NCBI RefSeq assembly: GCF_019510245.1
Contig: NZ_JAEKKT010000212.1
Span: 1-45,808, forward strand
Reading direction: 5' to 3'
DNA length: 45,808 nt
DNA from: Streptomyces sp.
GTDB taxonomy: Bacteria; Actinomycetota; Actinomycetes; Streptomycetales; Streptomycetaceae
Shown in pieces: positions 5,949 to 14,287 of the stretch. Each line of letters starts with the position of its first letter. Within the stretch, counting starts at the first letter, position 1. The translations under genes were made by a program, and so were the position numbers. The notes below the pieces were generated by a model, which saw only the letters and a list, made by a program, of their open reading frames with translations, had not been told where the DNA came from and did no database searches.

Positions 5949-7693
5949 TGCTCCTGGTGTGGCTGGTGCGGCCGGGTAGGGGGGAAGTCTGCGGTGGCGG
6001 TGGTGCCCACGGCCAGCGTCCGGTCCGGATTCAGCCGTACGACGATGTGGCGCCCCCAGCGGGCGTCGTCACGGTCGGCGTGGTCCTCGCGCCAGTGGCA
6101 GCCGCGGGTCTCCTCGCGGCGGCGGGCCGCCTCGACGAGAACGCGCGCGACGCACAGGAGGTTGGTGGCCTCCCAGGTGTCGACGCCGGGCTCGGCGGTC
6201 TTGCCGTTCTCGTCCAGGGCGTCGCGGGCCTCGGTGTGCAGTCGCTGGAGCTGTGCGGCGGCCCTGGCGAGGGACTCCTCTGAGCGCAGCACGCCGGCGC
6301 CCTCGGTCATGATCCGCTGGATGGCGAAGCGGCTCTCGGGGGCGAGCAGCGGGTGCGCGGGCTTCTCGGGGTGCGGGACCGGTGCGGGCACGCGCGCGTG
6401 CAGGCCGTCGTCCGCGCGTGCGGCCGTGATGTCGGCGGCGATGCGCTCGGCGTAGACGAGGCCTTCGAGGAGGGAGTTGGAGGCGAGCCGGTTCGCGCCG
6501 TGCACGCCGGTGCACGCGACCTCGCCGCAGGCGTACAGCCCGGGCACGGTCGTACGACCCTGCGCGTCGGTGCGCACGCCCCCGGAGGCGTAGTGGGCGG
6601 CGGGCGCTATCGGGATGGGCTCGGTGACCGGGTCGATGCCGTTGGCCCGGCAGGCGGCCAGGATGGTCGGGAAGCGGTGCTCCCACATGTCGGCGCCGAA
6701 GTGGCGGGCGTCGAGGTACATGTGCTCGGCGTCCCGCTCCTGCATGCGCCGCATGATGCCCTTGGCGACGACGTCCCGGGGCGCCAGCTCGGCGAGCTCG
6801 TGCTGCCCCACCATGAAGCGCACGCCGTCGGCGTCGACCAGGTGGGCGCCCTCACCGCGCACCGCCTCGGAGACCAGCGGCTGCTGGCCCTCGGCGTCGG
6901 GGCCGAGGAAGAGCACGGTCGGGTGGAACTGCACGAATTCGAGGTCGCTGACCTCGGCACCGGCCCGCAGGGCCAGCGCCACGCCGTCGCCGGTCGACAC
7001 CGACGGGTTGGTGGTCGCGGAGAACACCTGGCCCATGCCGCCGGTGGCGAGGACGACCGCGGGAGCGTGCACGGCGCCCACGCCGTCGTGCTGGCCCTCG
7101 CCCATGACGTGCAGGGTGACGCCGGCCGTACGGCCCTCGGCGTCGGTCAGCAGGTCGAGGACGAGGGCGTTCTCGAAGGTGCGCAGCCCACGCGCGCGTA
7201 CGGCCTCCACGAGGGCCCGGGAGACCTCGGCGCCGGTGGCGTCGCCGCCCGCGTGCGCGATCCGCCGCCGGTGGTGCCCGCCCTCGCGGGTGAGGTCGAG
7301 GCCGCCCTCGGAGGACTCGTCGAAGATGGCGCCGGTGTCGATGAGCCGCCGTACCGCGCCGGGGCCCTCCGTGACGAGGATCCGTACGGCGTCCTCGTCG
7401 CAGAGGCCGACACCGGCCACCAGGGTGTCCGCGAGGTGCTGTTCGGGGGTGTCGCCCTCGCCGAGGGCCGCTGCGATGCCGCCCTGCGCCCAGCGGGTGG
7501 AGCCGTCGTCCAGACGGGCCTTGGTGACGACGACCGTGGTGAGCCCGGCGGCCTGGCAGCGCAGGGCCGCTGTCAGGCCGGCCACCCCGGACCCGACGAC
7601 GACCACGTCCGCCGAGATGCTCCACCCGGGGGCGGGCGCGTGCAGTCGTATGCCGGTGCTGGTGCCTGTGCTGCTGGTGCCTGTGCTGGTCAC
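5945..7693 (-). CDS. nadB: L-aspartate oxidase
   Basis: NadB oxidises aspartate to iminoaspartate for quinolinate synthesis. The 582-residue flavoprotein shows the FAD dinucleotide fold ADVVVVGSGVAGLTAALRCQ near the N-terminus, GGIAAALGEGDTPEQHLADT, the substrate-site segment EFVQFHPTVLF, and HGANRLASNSLLEGLVYAER, all diagnostic of the succinate dehydrogenase/aspartate oxidase family. The GTG start (7693) overlaps the panC stop as GTGA. The first 15 residues are a Thr/Ser/Gly repeat (TSTGTSSTGTSTG) encoded by a short imperfect DNA repeat, probably dispensable. nadA is not in this window. Confidence 0.95.
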   Translation of the reverse strand: MTSTGTSSTGTSTGIRLHAPAPGWSISADVVVVGSGVAGLTAALRCQAAGLTTVVVTKARLDDGSTRWAQGGIAAALGEGDTPEQHLADTLVAGVGLCDEDAVRILVTEGPGAVRRLIDTGAIFDESSEGGLDLTREGGHHRRRIAHAGGDATGAEVSRALVEAVRARGLRTFENALVLDLLTDAEGRTAGVTLHVMGEGQHDGVGAVHAPAVVLATGGMGQVFSATTNPSVSTGDGVALALRAGAEVSDLEFVQFHPTVLFLGPDAEGQQPLVSEAVRGEGAHLVDADGVRFMVGQHELAELAPRDVVAKGIMRRMQERDAEHMYLDARHFGADMWEHRFPTILAACRANGIDPVTEPIPIAPAAHYASGGVRTDAQGRTTVPGLYACGEVACTGVHGANRLASNSLLEGLVYAERIAADITAARADDGLHARVPAPVPHPEKPAHPLLAPESRFAIQRIMTEGAGVLRSEESLARAAAQLQRLHTEARDALDENGKTAEPGVDTWEATNLLCVARVLVEAARRREETRGCHWREDHADRDDARWGRHIVVRLNPDRTLAVGTTATADFPPTRPHQPHQEQ

Positions 7694-8691
7694 GAGGCGG
7701 CTCCGAGGGTTCCGAAGGTGAGCGGAAGGTTGTCGATCAGCCGGGTCGTCCCGACCCGGGCGGCGACGACGAGGACGGCCTCTCCGATGAAGTCGTCGTC
7801 GATCTCGGTGAAGTCGGACGGGTCGACCAGGGCGAGGTAGTCCAGTTCGAGCGGCGGGTCGTAGTGGACGGCCTCGTCCAGGACCTGGCGGGCGGCCGCG
7901 CGGACCGCCGCGGCGGCGTTCGGCACGGCCTTGGCGACGGCGTGCGCGTCGGCGGCCGCCCGGGACTCGCCGATGGCGCTGAGCGCCTCGGCGCGCGCCC
8001 GCGTGGACGGCACCTCCAGGGCCCGCGCGCGCAGCGCCTCCTGCGCCGCGTGCCGGTCGCGGCCGGCGAAGAGCGCGCGGGACAGCGTGAGCGCCGTGCG
8101 CCGGTCGTCGGCGGACAGGTAGCGGTTGCGGCTGGACAGCGCGAGCCCGTCGGCCTCGCGCACGGTCGGTACGCCGACGATCTCGATGCCGAAGTTCAGG
8201 TCGCGCACCATGCGCCGGATCACGGCCAGCTGCTGGGCGTCCTTCTGCCCGAACAGGGCCGCGTCGGGCCGGGTGAGGTGGAGCAGCTTGGCGACGACGG
8301 TGAGGACGCCGTCGAAGTGGCCGGGGCGGGAGGCGCCCTCCAGGAGCGTGCCCATGGGGCCGGCGGTGACCCGCACCTGGGGCTCCCCGCCCGGGTAGAC
8401 CTCGTCGACGGAGGGGGCGAACACCACGTCCGCCCCGGCCTGTTCGGCGATCTTCAGGTCGGCGTCCAGGGTGCGCGGGTAGCGGTCGAGGTCCTCGCCG
8501 GCACCGAACTGGAGCGGGTTGACGAAGACCGTGACGACGACCTCGCCGTCCCGGCCCGCGATCTCGCGCGCGGTCCGGATCAGGGTGGCGTGGCCCTCGT
8601 GCAGGGCGCCCATGGTCATCACGACGGCGCGGCGGCCGTGCCGCACGCGCGCGTGCAGTTCGTCGGCGGTGCGCAGCAGGGCGGTGCTCAT
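7690..8691 (-). CDS. panC: Pantothenate synthetase
   Basis: PanC ligates pantoate and beta-alanine through a pantoyl-adenylate. The 333-residue sequence has the class-I ligase signature MTMGALHEGHATLIR (HxGH-type), VTVFVNPLQFG, the FGQKDAQQLAVIRRMVRDL active-site strand and the LSSRN loop that corresponds to KMSKS. It is longer than the roughly 285-310 residues usual for the family because of Ala-rich sequence around residues 225-270. The start overlaps the DUF2520 stop (ATGA) and the end overlaps the nadB start, so it is translationally coupled on both sides. Confidence 0.96.
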   Translation of the reverse strand: MSTALLRTADELHARVRHGRRAVVMTMGALHEGHATLIRTAREIAGRDGEVVVTVFVNPLQFGAGEDLDRYPRTLDADLKIAEQAGADVVFAPSVDEVYPGGEPQVRVTAGPMGTLLEGASRPGHFDGVLTVVAKLLHLTRPDAALFGQKDAQQLAVIRRMVRDLNFGIEIVGVPTVREADGLALSSRNRYLSADDRRTALTLSRALFAGRDRHAAQEALRARALEVPSTRARAEALSAIGESRAAADAHAVAKAVPNAAAAVRAAARQVLDEAVHYDPPLELDYLALVDPSDFTEIDDDFIGEAVLVVAARVGTTRLIDNLPLTFGTLGAAS

Positions 8692-9653
8692 CGGGGGTTC
8701 CCCTCGGTGCCGTCGGTACCGGTCGTGCCGTGGCCGCCGTCGGCGCCGTCGGCACTGTGGGCGAGGACGCCGAGCAGGTCCTCTGCGAGTTCGGGCTTCA
8801 GCAGGCCGTGCGCGAGCGCGCGGTCGGCCGTCGCGCGGGCCATCGCCAGGTAGCCGTCGACGGCCTGCGGGGCGTGCCTGCGCAACTCGGTGACGTGCGC
8901 GGCGACGGTGCCCGCGTCCCCGCGCGCGACCGGCCCGGTCAGCGCCGCGTCACCGGAGCGCAGGGCGTTGTCCAGGGCGGCGCCGAGCAGCGGGCCGAGC
9001 ATCCGGTCGGGGGCCTCCACGCCGGCGGTGCGCAGCAGCTCCATGGCCTGGGCGACCAGGGTGACCAGGTGGTTGGCGCCGAGGGCGAGGGCCGCGTGGT
9101 AGAGCGGGCGGTTCTCCTCGAAGATCCACTCCGGTTCGCCGCCCATCTCGATGACCAGGGCCTCGGCGGCCAGCCTCAGCTCCTCGGGCGCGGTCACCCC
9201 GAACGAGCAGCCCGCGAGCCGCTGCACGTCCACCGGTGTGCCGGTGAAGGTCATCGCCGGGTGCAGGGCCAGCGGCAGCGCGCCCGCGCGCAGGGCCGGG
9301 TCCAGGACCTTCGCGCCGTACCGCCCTGAGGTGTGCACGAGCAGCTGGCCGGGGCGCACGGCACCGGTCTCGGCGAGACCGGACACCAGGCCGGGCAGGG
9401 CGTCGTCGGGGACGGTCAGCAGGACCAGGTCGGCGCGCCGGAGTACTTCGGCGGGCGCTACCAGCGGGACGTCGGGCAGCATCGCCTCGGCGCGCCGCCG
9501 GGAGGCGTCGGAGACCCCGGAGGCGGCCACCGGGCGGTGCCCGGCGAGCTGCAGGGAAGCGGCCAGCGCGGGGCCCACCCGGCCGGCGCCGACGACGCCG
9601 ACGGTGAGCCGCGCGGGGCGGTCACTGGGGTCTGGCTGTTGGACTGTACTCAC
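8688..9653 (-). CDS. Rossmann-fold DUF2520 protein (pantothenate operon)
   Basis: The 321-residue protein has an N-terminal NAD(P)-binding fold (LTVGVVGAGRVGPALAASLQ, about 17-36; LVLLTVPDDALPGLV) and a C-terminal helical DUF2520 domain (HPAMTFTG, LYHAALALGANHLVTLVAQA). The overall shape resembles ketopantoate reductase/6-phosphogluconate-type dehydrogenases. Its conserved position directly before panC in actinobacteria suggests a role in pantothenate supply, but no reaction is established to my knowledge. The GTG at 9653 has a GGAAGG about 12 bases upstream. The last about 25 residues are low-complexity (Gly/Thr/Asp) and poorly constrained. It opens the five-gene operon. Confidence 0.85.
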   Translation of the reverse strand: MSTVQQPDPSDRPARLTVGVVGAGRVGPALAASLQLAGHRPVAASGVSDASRRRAEAMLPDVPLVAPAEVLRRADLVLLTVPDDALPGLVSGLAETGAVRPGQLLVHTSGRYGAKVLDPALRAGALPLALHPAMTFTGTPVDVQRLAGCSFGVTAPEELRLAAEALVIEMGGEPEWIFEENRPLYHAALALGANHLVTLVAQAMELLRTAGVEAPDRMLGPLLGAALDNALRSGDAALTGPVARGDAGTVAAHVTELRRHAPQAVDGYLAMARATADRALAHGLLKPELAEDLLGVLAHSADGADGGHGTTGTDGTEGNPR

Positions 9654-9743
9654 GCGAGGGTGGCCTTCCCGTTCCAGTCCGCTCTGGGTACCGGACGATT
9701 TCTCGTCATGTTAACGCTATCCGGTCCGGGGCCGATCGGTCGT

Positions 9744-9756
9744 CCACAGGCTGTGG
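9744..9756. promoter_or_regulatory. CCACAG-G-CTGTGG palindrome in divergent promoter region
   Basis: Perfect 6-1-6 inverted repeat in the 174-base gap between the DUF2520/panC/nad operon and the threonine-aldolase-like gene. Its left half (9740-9748, TCGTCCACA) is one base away from the Streptomyces DnaA-box consensus TTGTCCACA. It could equally be an operator for either gene. No binding protein is evident. Confidence 0.35.
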
Positions 9757-9827
9757 GTGACGGATCACACCGGCCCTGCGGAAAAATGACGGGCCCTCGG
9801 TCGACGTGCCACGGCATCATCCACGGC

Positions 9828-11018
9828 ATGAGTGATACGGCCACGGCCCAGGACGAACAGCCGAAGGAACCCCTGTCGGCTCAGGACCGGATGCGGGAGC
9901 GGCGCTCCGCCGCCTACCGGGGGGCGACCCGCATCCTCGCGCGCGTGGGCGTGCGGGCTTCGCTGCGCGAACGGCTCGCGCGGCTCCAGGAGGCGGCCCC
10001 CGAGGTGTACGACCTGGACGAACCGTCGGACGTCTACGGCAACGGCGTGGTCGAGGCCCTGGAGCGGCGCGTCGCGGCCCTGCTGGGCACGGAGGCCGCC
10101 GCGTTCTTCCCGACCGGCACGATGGCCCAGCAGGTCGCCCTGCGCTGCTGGGCGGCCCGCACCGGCAACCCCACGGTCGCCGTGCACGCCCTCGCCCACC
10201 CCGAGGTGCACGAGCGCAACGCCTTCCGCGAGGTGGCCGGCCTGCGCACCGTGCGCGTCACCGGCGAGCCCCGGCTCCCCACCGCCGAGGAGATACGCGA
10301 CTTCCCGGAGCCCTTCGGGGCGCTGATGCTGGAGCTGCCCCTCAGGGACGCCGGTTTCGTCCTGCCCTCCTGGGAGGAGCTCACGGAGGTGGTGGCCGCG
10401 GCGCGCGAGCGCGACGCGGTGGTGCACTTCGACGGCGCGCGCCTGTGGGAGTCCACCGTCCACTTCGGGCGCCCCCTGCCCGAGATCGCGGACCTGGCGG
10501 ACAGCGTCTACGTGTCGTTCTACAAGTCCCTCGACGGCTTCGGCGGCGCCGCGCTGGCGGGCCCGAAGACCCTGGCCGAGGAGGCGAAGACCTGGCGCCA
10601 CCGCTACGGCGGAATGGTCTTCCAGCAGTTCCCGACCGCCCTGTCGGCCCTGGCCGGCCTGGACCGCGAACTGCCCCGCCTCCCGGACTACGTCCGCCAC
10701 GCGCGCGTGGTCGCCGCGGCCCTGCGGGACGGCTTCACCGCGGCGGGCGTCCCCTGGTCCCGCATCCACCCCGAGGAACCCCACACCCACCAGTTCCAGG
10801 TCTGGCTGCCGTACGCCTCCGAAGCCCTGACGGAGACGGCGGTACGCCAGGCCGAGGAGACCGGCACCTACCTCTTCTCCGGCTTCTGGGAGCCGAAGGG
10901 CCCGGGTCTGTCGATGACCGAGGTCACAGTGGCTGAGGCGGGCCTGGAGTGGACGGCGGAGGACGTGCGGGCAGCGGTCGCGGACTTCGTGACGCGGTTG
11001 CCTGACGCGCCCCGCTAG
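9828..11018 (+). CDS. Threonine aldolase / beta-eliminating lyase family PLP enzyme
   Basis: The 396-residue fold-type-I PLP protein shows ALLGTEAAAFFPTGTMAQQVAL (cofactor phosphate-binding region), a His-rich segment HALAHPEVHERNAF, VVHFDGARLWES (Asp that contacts the pyridine nitrogen) and SVYVSFYKSLDGFGGAALAG (Schiff-base Lys in Y-K-S-L). These fit the low-specificity threonine aldolase family, which cleaves threonine or allo-threonine to glycine and acetaldehyde. The true substrate cannot be read from sequence. Start choice is uncertain: ATG 9828 (MSDTATAQ) is preferred, with an in-frame ATG at 9786. A convergent-gene repeat follows its stop. Confidence 0.85.
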   Translation: MSDTATAQDEQPKEPLSAQDRMRERRSAAYRGATRILARVGVRASLRERLARLQEAAPEVYDLDEPSDVYGNGVVEALERRVAALLGTEAAAFFPTGTMAQQVALRCWAARTGNPTVAVHALAHPEVHERNAFREVAGLRTVRVTGEPRLPTAEEIRDFPEPFGALMLELPLRDAGFVLPSWEELTEVVAAARERDAVVHFDGARLWESTVHFGRPLPEIADLADSVYVSFYKSLDGFGGAALAGPKTLAEEAKTWRHRYGGMVFQQFPTALSALAGLDRELPRLPDYVRHARVVAAALRDGFTAAGVPWSRIHPEEPHTHQFQVWLPYASEALTETAVRQAEETGTYLFSGFWEPKGPGLSMTEVTVAEAGLEWTAEDVRAAVADFVTRLPDAPR

Positions 11019-11090
11019 GGGCGCTGGGGGTCCCCCCCGGCCGACGGCTGGGGGGAACTTGCGCGATCAGCCACGACGGCGCCGCAGACG
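11019..11090. repeat. Convergent-gene palindromic element, copy A
   Basis: The core is GCGCTGGGGGTCCCCCC, a CGGCCGACGG loop region, then CTGGGGGGAAC, followed by the tail TGCGCGATCAGCCACGACGG. It fills the gap between two genes that end toward each other. Related copies lie at 14239-14287, 17339-17454 and 35640-35709, also between convergent genes, and at 21463-21497 inside lysX. A bidirectional terminator role is likely. Confidence 0.7.
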
Positions 11091-11131
11091 GCAACGGCAG
11101 ACGGCGCCCCGCGGCACTTCCAGCGGAGCGC

Positions 11132-11806
11132 CTAGCCGAGTCCGCCGCCCGCCCGCACCAGCCCGGTCTCGTAGGCCAGCACGACCACCTGGACGCGGTC
11201 GCGGAGCCCGAGCTTGGTCAGGATGCGGCCCACATGGGTCTTCACGGTCGCCTCGGACAGCACCAGCCGGCTCGCGATCTCGCCGTTCGACAGGCCCTGC
11301 GCGACCAGCACCATCACCTCGCGCTCGCGCTCCGTGAGCCGCTCCAGTTCCTGGTGCCGGGGCTCCTTGCCGGCGGAGGGCAGCATCGGCGCGAAGCGGT
11401 CGAGGAGGCGCCGGGTGGTGGAGGGCGCGACGACGGCGTCGCCGCTGTGCACGGAACGGATGGCGGCCAGCAGTTCGCCCGGAGGCACGTCCTTGAGCAT
11501 GAAGCCGGAGGCACCCGCCTTCAGCCCCGAGAAGGCGTACTCGTCGAGGTCGAAGGTGGTCAGGATGAGCACCTTGGGCGCGTCGGGCTGCTCGCAGATG
11601 CGGCGGGTGGCCTCCACACCGTCCAGCTTGGGCATGCGTACGTCCATCAGGACGACGTCCACGGCGGTGGACTTCAGCACCTGGAGGGCCTCGACGCCGT
11701 CGCCCGCCTCGGCGACGACCTCCATGTCCGGCTGGGCCGCGAGCACCATCCGGAACCCGGTGCGCAGCAGCACCTGGTCGTCGACGAGCATCACGCGGAT
11801 CGTCAT
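11132..11806 (-). CDS. NarL/FixJ-type response regulator
   Basis: The 224-residue protein has an N-terminal receiver domain (1-120) with acidic pair D9/D10, phospho-acceptor D55 in VVLMDVRMP and a switch Lys in GFMLKD, and a C-terminal LuxR-type helix-turn-helix (LTEREREVMVLVAQGLSNGEIASRL through VKTHVGRILTKLGLRDRVQ, about 155-210). ATG 11806 has a GGAAGAGGA site. It follows the histidine kinase gene by 85 bases on the same strand, so the two form a cognate pair. Neighbouring genes give no hint about the signal. Confidence 0.95.
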   Translation of the reverse strand: MTIRVMLVDDQVLLRTGFRMVLAAQPDMEVVAEAGDGVEALQVLKSTAVDVVLMDVRMPKLDGVEATRRICEQPDAPKVLILTTFDLDEYAFSGLKAGASGFMLKDVPPGELLAAIRSVHSGDAVVAPSTTRRLLDRFAPMLPSAGKEPRHQELERLTEREREVMVLVAQGLSNGEIASRLVLSEATVKTHVGRILTKLGLRDRVQVVVLAYETGLVRAGGGLG

Positions 11807-11891
11807 CGGGTCCTCTTCCGTTGCTTGTTCTTCTTGATCGGGCGCTCGGCCTGGGGGCGTGACAGGTGTCAACCAGGGGCGTGCGTCTGCG

Positions 11892-13097
11892 TCAATGCGC
11901 CGGCTTGAGCGGCAGCAGGGCACTGATGCGGAATCCTCCGCCAGGGCGGGGGCCCGCGTCGAGGGTGCCGCCCACCATGCCGACGCGTTCGCGCATGCCG
12001 ATCAGGCCGTGCCCCTGGCCGTCGGCGCCGCCCTCCTCGTACATCTCGTGCGGGGCGCCCTTGCCGTCGTCCTCGACCAGCAGGCCGAGGCCGTCGTCGA
12101 AGTAGACCAGCCGCACGCTGGCGCCCGCGTTGGGGCCGCCGTGCTTGCGGGTGTTGGTGAGCGCCTCCTGCACGATCCGGTACGCCGTGAGCTCGACGCC
12201 GCTGGGCAGCGGGCGCGGGGTGCCCTCGACCTTGAAGTCGACGGGCAGGCCGGAGGTGCGGCACTGCTCGACGAGGTCGTCGATCTGCTCCACGTCGGGC
12301 TGCGGAACGTACTCGCCGACCTCCTTGTGCTCACCGGTGCGCAGCACGCCCAGCAGGCGGCGCATCTCGGCGAGTGCCTGGCGGCCGGTGGAGGAGATCG
12401 TCTCCAGGGCCTTCTTGGCCTGGTCGGGGGCGGCGTCGAGGACGTAGGCGGCGCCGTCCGCCTGGACCACCATCACCGACACGTTGTGCGCGACCACGTC
12501 GTGCAGCTCGCGCGCGATCCGGGCGCGCTCGGCGGCGACCGCGACCTTGGCCTGCGCCTCGCGCTCCTTCTCCAGCCGGGCGGCGCGCTCCTCCAGCTGC
12601 GCGAAGTACGCGCGGCGGGTGCGCATGGAGTCGCCGAGCACCCAGGCGAGCACGAACGGCACCGTCTGGAACAGCACGATCGCGACGTGCCCCGCGAAGC
12701 TCGCCTCCCGCTGCGGCCACCGGATCTCCGCCAGGGGCGCGGCGAACAGTCCGGCGTAGAGGCCGAACCGGGACGCCCAGCGCGGGCCGACGGCGGCGTT
12801 CGTGCAGACGATCACCAGCATGGCGAAGTTGGCGACGGTCGTCTCCACGTCCAGCACCAGCTGGGCCAGGCCGGTGGCCGCGGCCAGCACGAGCATCTGC
12901 TCCGGGAAACGGCGGCGCAGCGCGACGACGACGCACATCACGACGGACACGGCCAGCATGCCGGCCCTGGATCCGTGGTGCTGCTGGGCCTCGCCGAGCT
13001 TCCAGATGCTCGCGCCGGAGAGCCCGAGCAGGACGACGGCCCAGAAGCTGTCGACCCATGTCGGGTGCCTGCGGAGGAAGTCATAGAGGCGCTGCAC
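11892..13097 (-). CDS. Membrane sensor histidine kinase (HisKA_3 type)
   Basis: The 401-residue kinase has about five hydrophobic segments in its first 155 residues (near 16-32, 44-60, 67-84, 88-104 and 135-155), a short coiled linker (165-190), the HisKA_3 dimerisation box RARIARELHDVVAHNVSVM with phospho-His at about residue 199, and a HATPase domain (NTRKHGG N-box, VEDDGKG, GHGLIGMRERV). It lacks a large extracellular sensor domain, so it probably senses a membrane or intramembrane cue. The GTG start at 13097 has no strong ribosome site. It is co-transcribed with the response regulator downstream. Confidence 0.93.
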   Translation of the reverse strand: MQRLYDFLRRHPTWVDSFWAVVLLGLSGASIWKLGEAQQHHGSRAGMLAVSVVMCVVVALRRRFPEQMLVLAAATGLAQLVLDVETTVANFAMLVIVCTNAAVGPRWASRFGLYAGLFAAPLAEIRWPQREASFAGHVAIVLFQTVPFVLAWVLGDSMRTRRAYFAQLEERAARLEKEREAQAKVAVAAERARIARELHDVVAHNVSVMVVQADGAAYVLDAAPDQAKKALETISSTGRQALAEMRRLLGVLRTGEHKEVGEYVPQPDVEQIDDLVEQCRTSGLPVDFKVEGTPRPLPSGVELTAYRIVQEALTNTRKHGGPNAGASVRLVYFDDGLGLLVEDDGKGAPHEMYEEGGADGQGHGLIGMRERVGMVGGTLDAGPRPGGGFRISALLPLKPAH

Positions 13098-13215
13098 GTA
13101 ACCCAGAGTAGCGAAGCGTGATAGGTGCAGGGGTCAACCGGAGGGCCGATCCCTGTTCCGCACGCGTACTCCCCAAGGTGGAGAAGGTGATCACCTGTGC
13201 GCCTAGTCTGGCCCG

Positions 13216-14238
13216 GTGACGGATGAGGCGACGCGAGAGACGGCCGACGACGCCCCTGGCTGGCGTGCGGCCACCGAGGCGGCCCTGTACGGCCCCGGCG
13301 GCTTCTACCGCCGCCCGGAGGGCCCGGCCGGGCACTTCCGTACGTCGGTGCACGCCTCGCCACTGTTCGCCGAGGCCGTGGCCGAACTGCTGTGCCGGGT
13401 CGACGAGGCCCTGGGCCGCCCCGAGGAGCTGGACTTCGTGGACATGGGCGCCGGCCGGGGCGAACTGGTCACCGGCGTGCTCGCGGCCCTGCCCGCGGAC
13501 GTGGCGGCACGCACGCGTGCGTACGCCGTCGAACTCGCCGACCGCCCGCCGGGCCTGCCCGACCGGATCACCTGGCTGACCGAACTCCCGCGCACCGTCC
13601 GGGGCCTGCTCTTCGCCAACGAATGGCTGGACAACGTGCCCGTCGAGGTCGCCGAGGTGGACGCGGCCGGGGTGCCCCGCCTGGTGCACGTCCGGCGGGA
13701 CGGCACCGAGCTGCTCGGCGAGCGCGTGTCGGGTGCGGAGGCGCAGTGGCTCGCGCGGTGGTGGCCGCTGGCCGCCGAACCGGGACTGCGCGCGGAGATC
13801 GGGCTGCCCCGGGACCGGGCGTGGGCGTCCGCCGTCACCAGCCTCCAGCGGGGGCTCGCGGTGGCCGTGGACTACGCGCACACCGCGGCCGCGCGCCCCC
13901 CGTTCGGGACCCTCACCGGCTTCCGCGAGGGCCGCGCGACGGCACCCGTGCCGGACGGGGCGTGTGACATCACGGCGCACGTGGCGCTGGACGCGTGCAC
14001 GGCGCTCGACCCGGCGCTCAGGCTGCCCGAAGCGCTCCTGTGCACGCAGCGCGACGCCCTGCGCGCCCTCGGCCTGGTCGGCGCCCGCCCGCCGCTCACG
14101 CTCGCCTCCACGAACCCCGCCGGTTACGTGCGCGCCCTCGCGACCGCGGGCGAGGCCGCCGAGCTCATGGCCGTCGGCGGCCTCGGCGACTTCCTCTGGC
14201 TGCTCCAGCCGGTGGGTATCGAGGACGCGCTGCTCTAG
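13216..14238 (+). CDS. MidA/NDUFAF7-family SAM-dependent methyltransferase
   Basis: The 340-residue protein matches the COG1565/DUF185 family. It has GPGGFYRRPEGPAGHFRTSVHASPLFA at the N-terminus, the SAM-binding loop LDFVDMGAGRGELVTGVLA (about 72-90), FANEWLDNVPVEV (the family's N-E-x-x-D-x-x-P motif, about 134-146), and later VAVDYAH and GACDITAHVALDA. In mitochondria the family member NDUFAF7 dimethylates an arginine of the NuoD homologue NDUFS2. Here the convergent neighbour is a nuoD paralogue that contains that arginine. The GTG lies seven bases after a TAGTCT -10-like hexamer, so the transcript may be leaderless. Confidence 0.9.
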   Translation: MTDEATRETADDAPGWRAATEAALYGPGGFYRRPEGPAGHFRTSVHASPLFAEAVAELLCRVDEALGRPEELDFVDMGAGRGELVTGVLAALPADVAARTRAYAVELADRPPGLPDRITWLTELPRTVRGLLFANEWLDNVPVEVAEVDAAGVPRLVHVRRDGTELLGERVSGAEAQWLARWWPLAAEPGLRAEIGLPRDRAWASAVTSLQRGLAVAVDYAHTAAARPPFGTLTGFREGRATAPVPDGACDITAHVALDACTALDPALRLPEALLCTQRDALRALGLVGARPPLTLASTNPAGYVRALATAGEAAELMAVGGLGDFLWLLQPVGIEDALL

Positions 14239-14287
14239 GGGCTCCGCTTGTTCCTCCCCCGGCCTCGGCCGGGGGTACCCCCAGCCC
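14239..14287. repeat. Convergent-gene palindromic element, copy E
   Basis: It fills the whole gap between the methyltransferase stop and the nuoD2 stop. Read on the minus strand it is GGGGCTGGGGGTACCCCC, GGCCGAGGCC, GGGGGAGGAACAAG, the same layout as the copies at 11019, 17339 and 35640. It can form a strong stem on both transcripts. Confidence 0.7.

Noticed and set aside
7694..8755. Minus-strand open frame extending nadB upstream through panC
   Set aside because: It is in a different frame from PanC and has no homology-like content. NadB begins at the GTG overlapping the panC stop.
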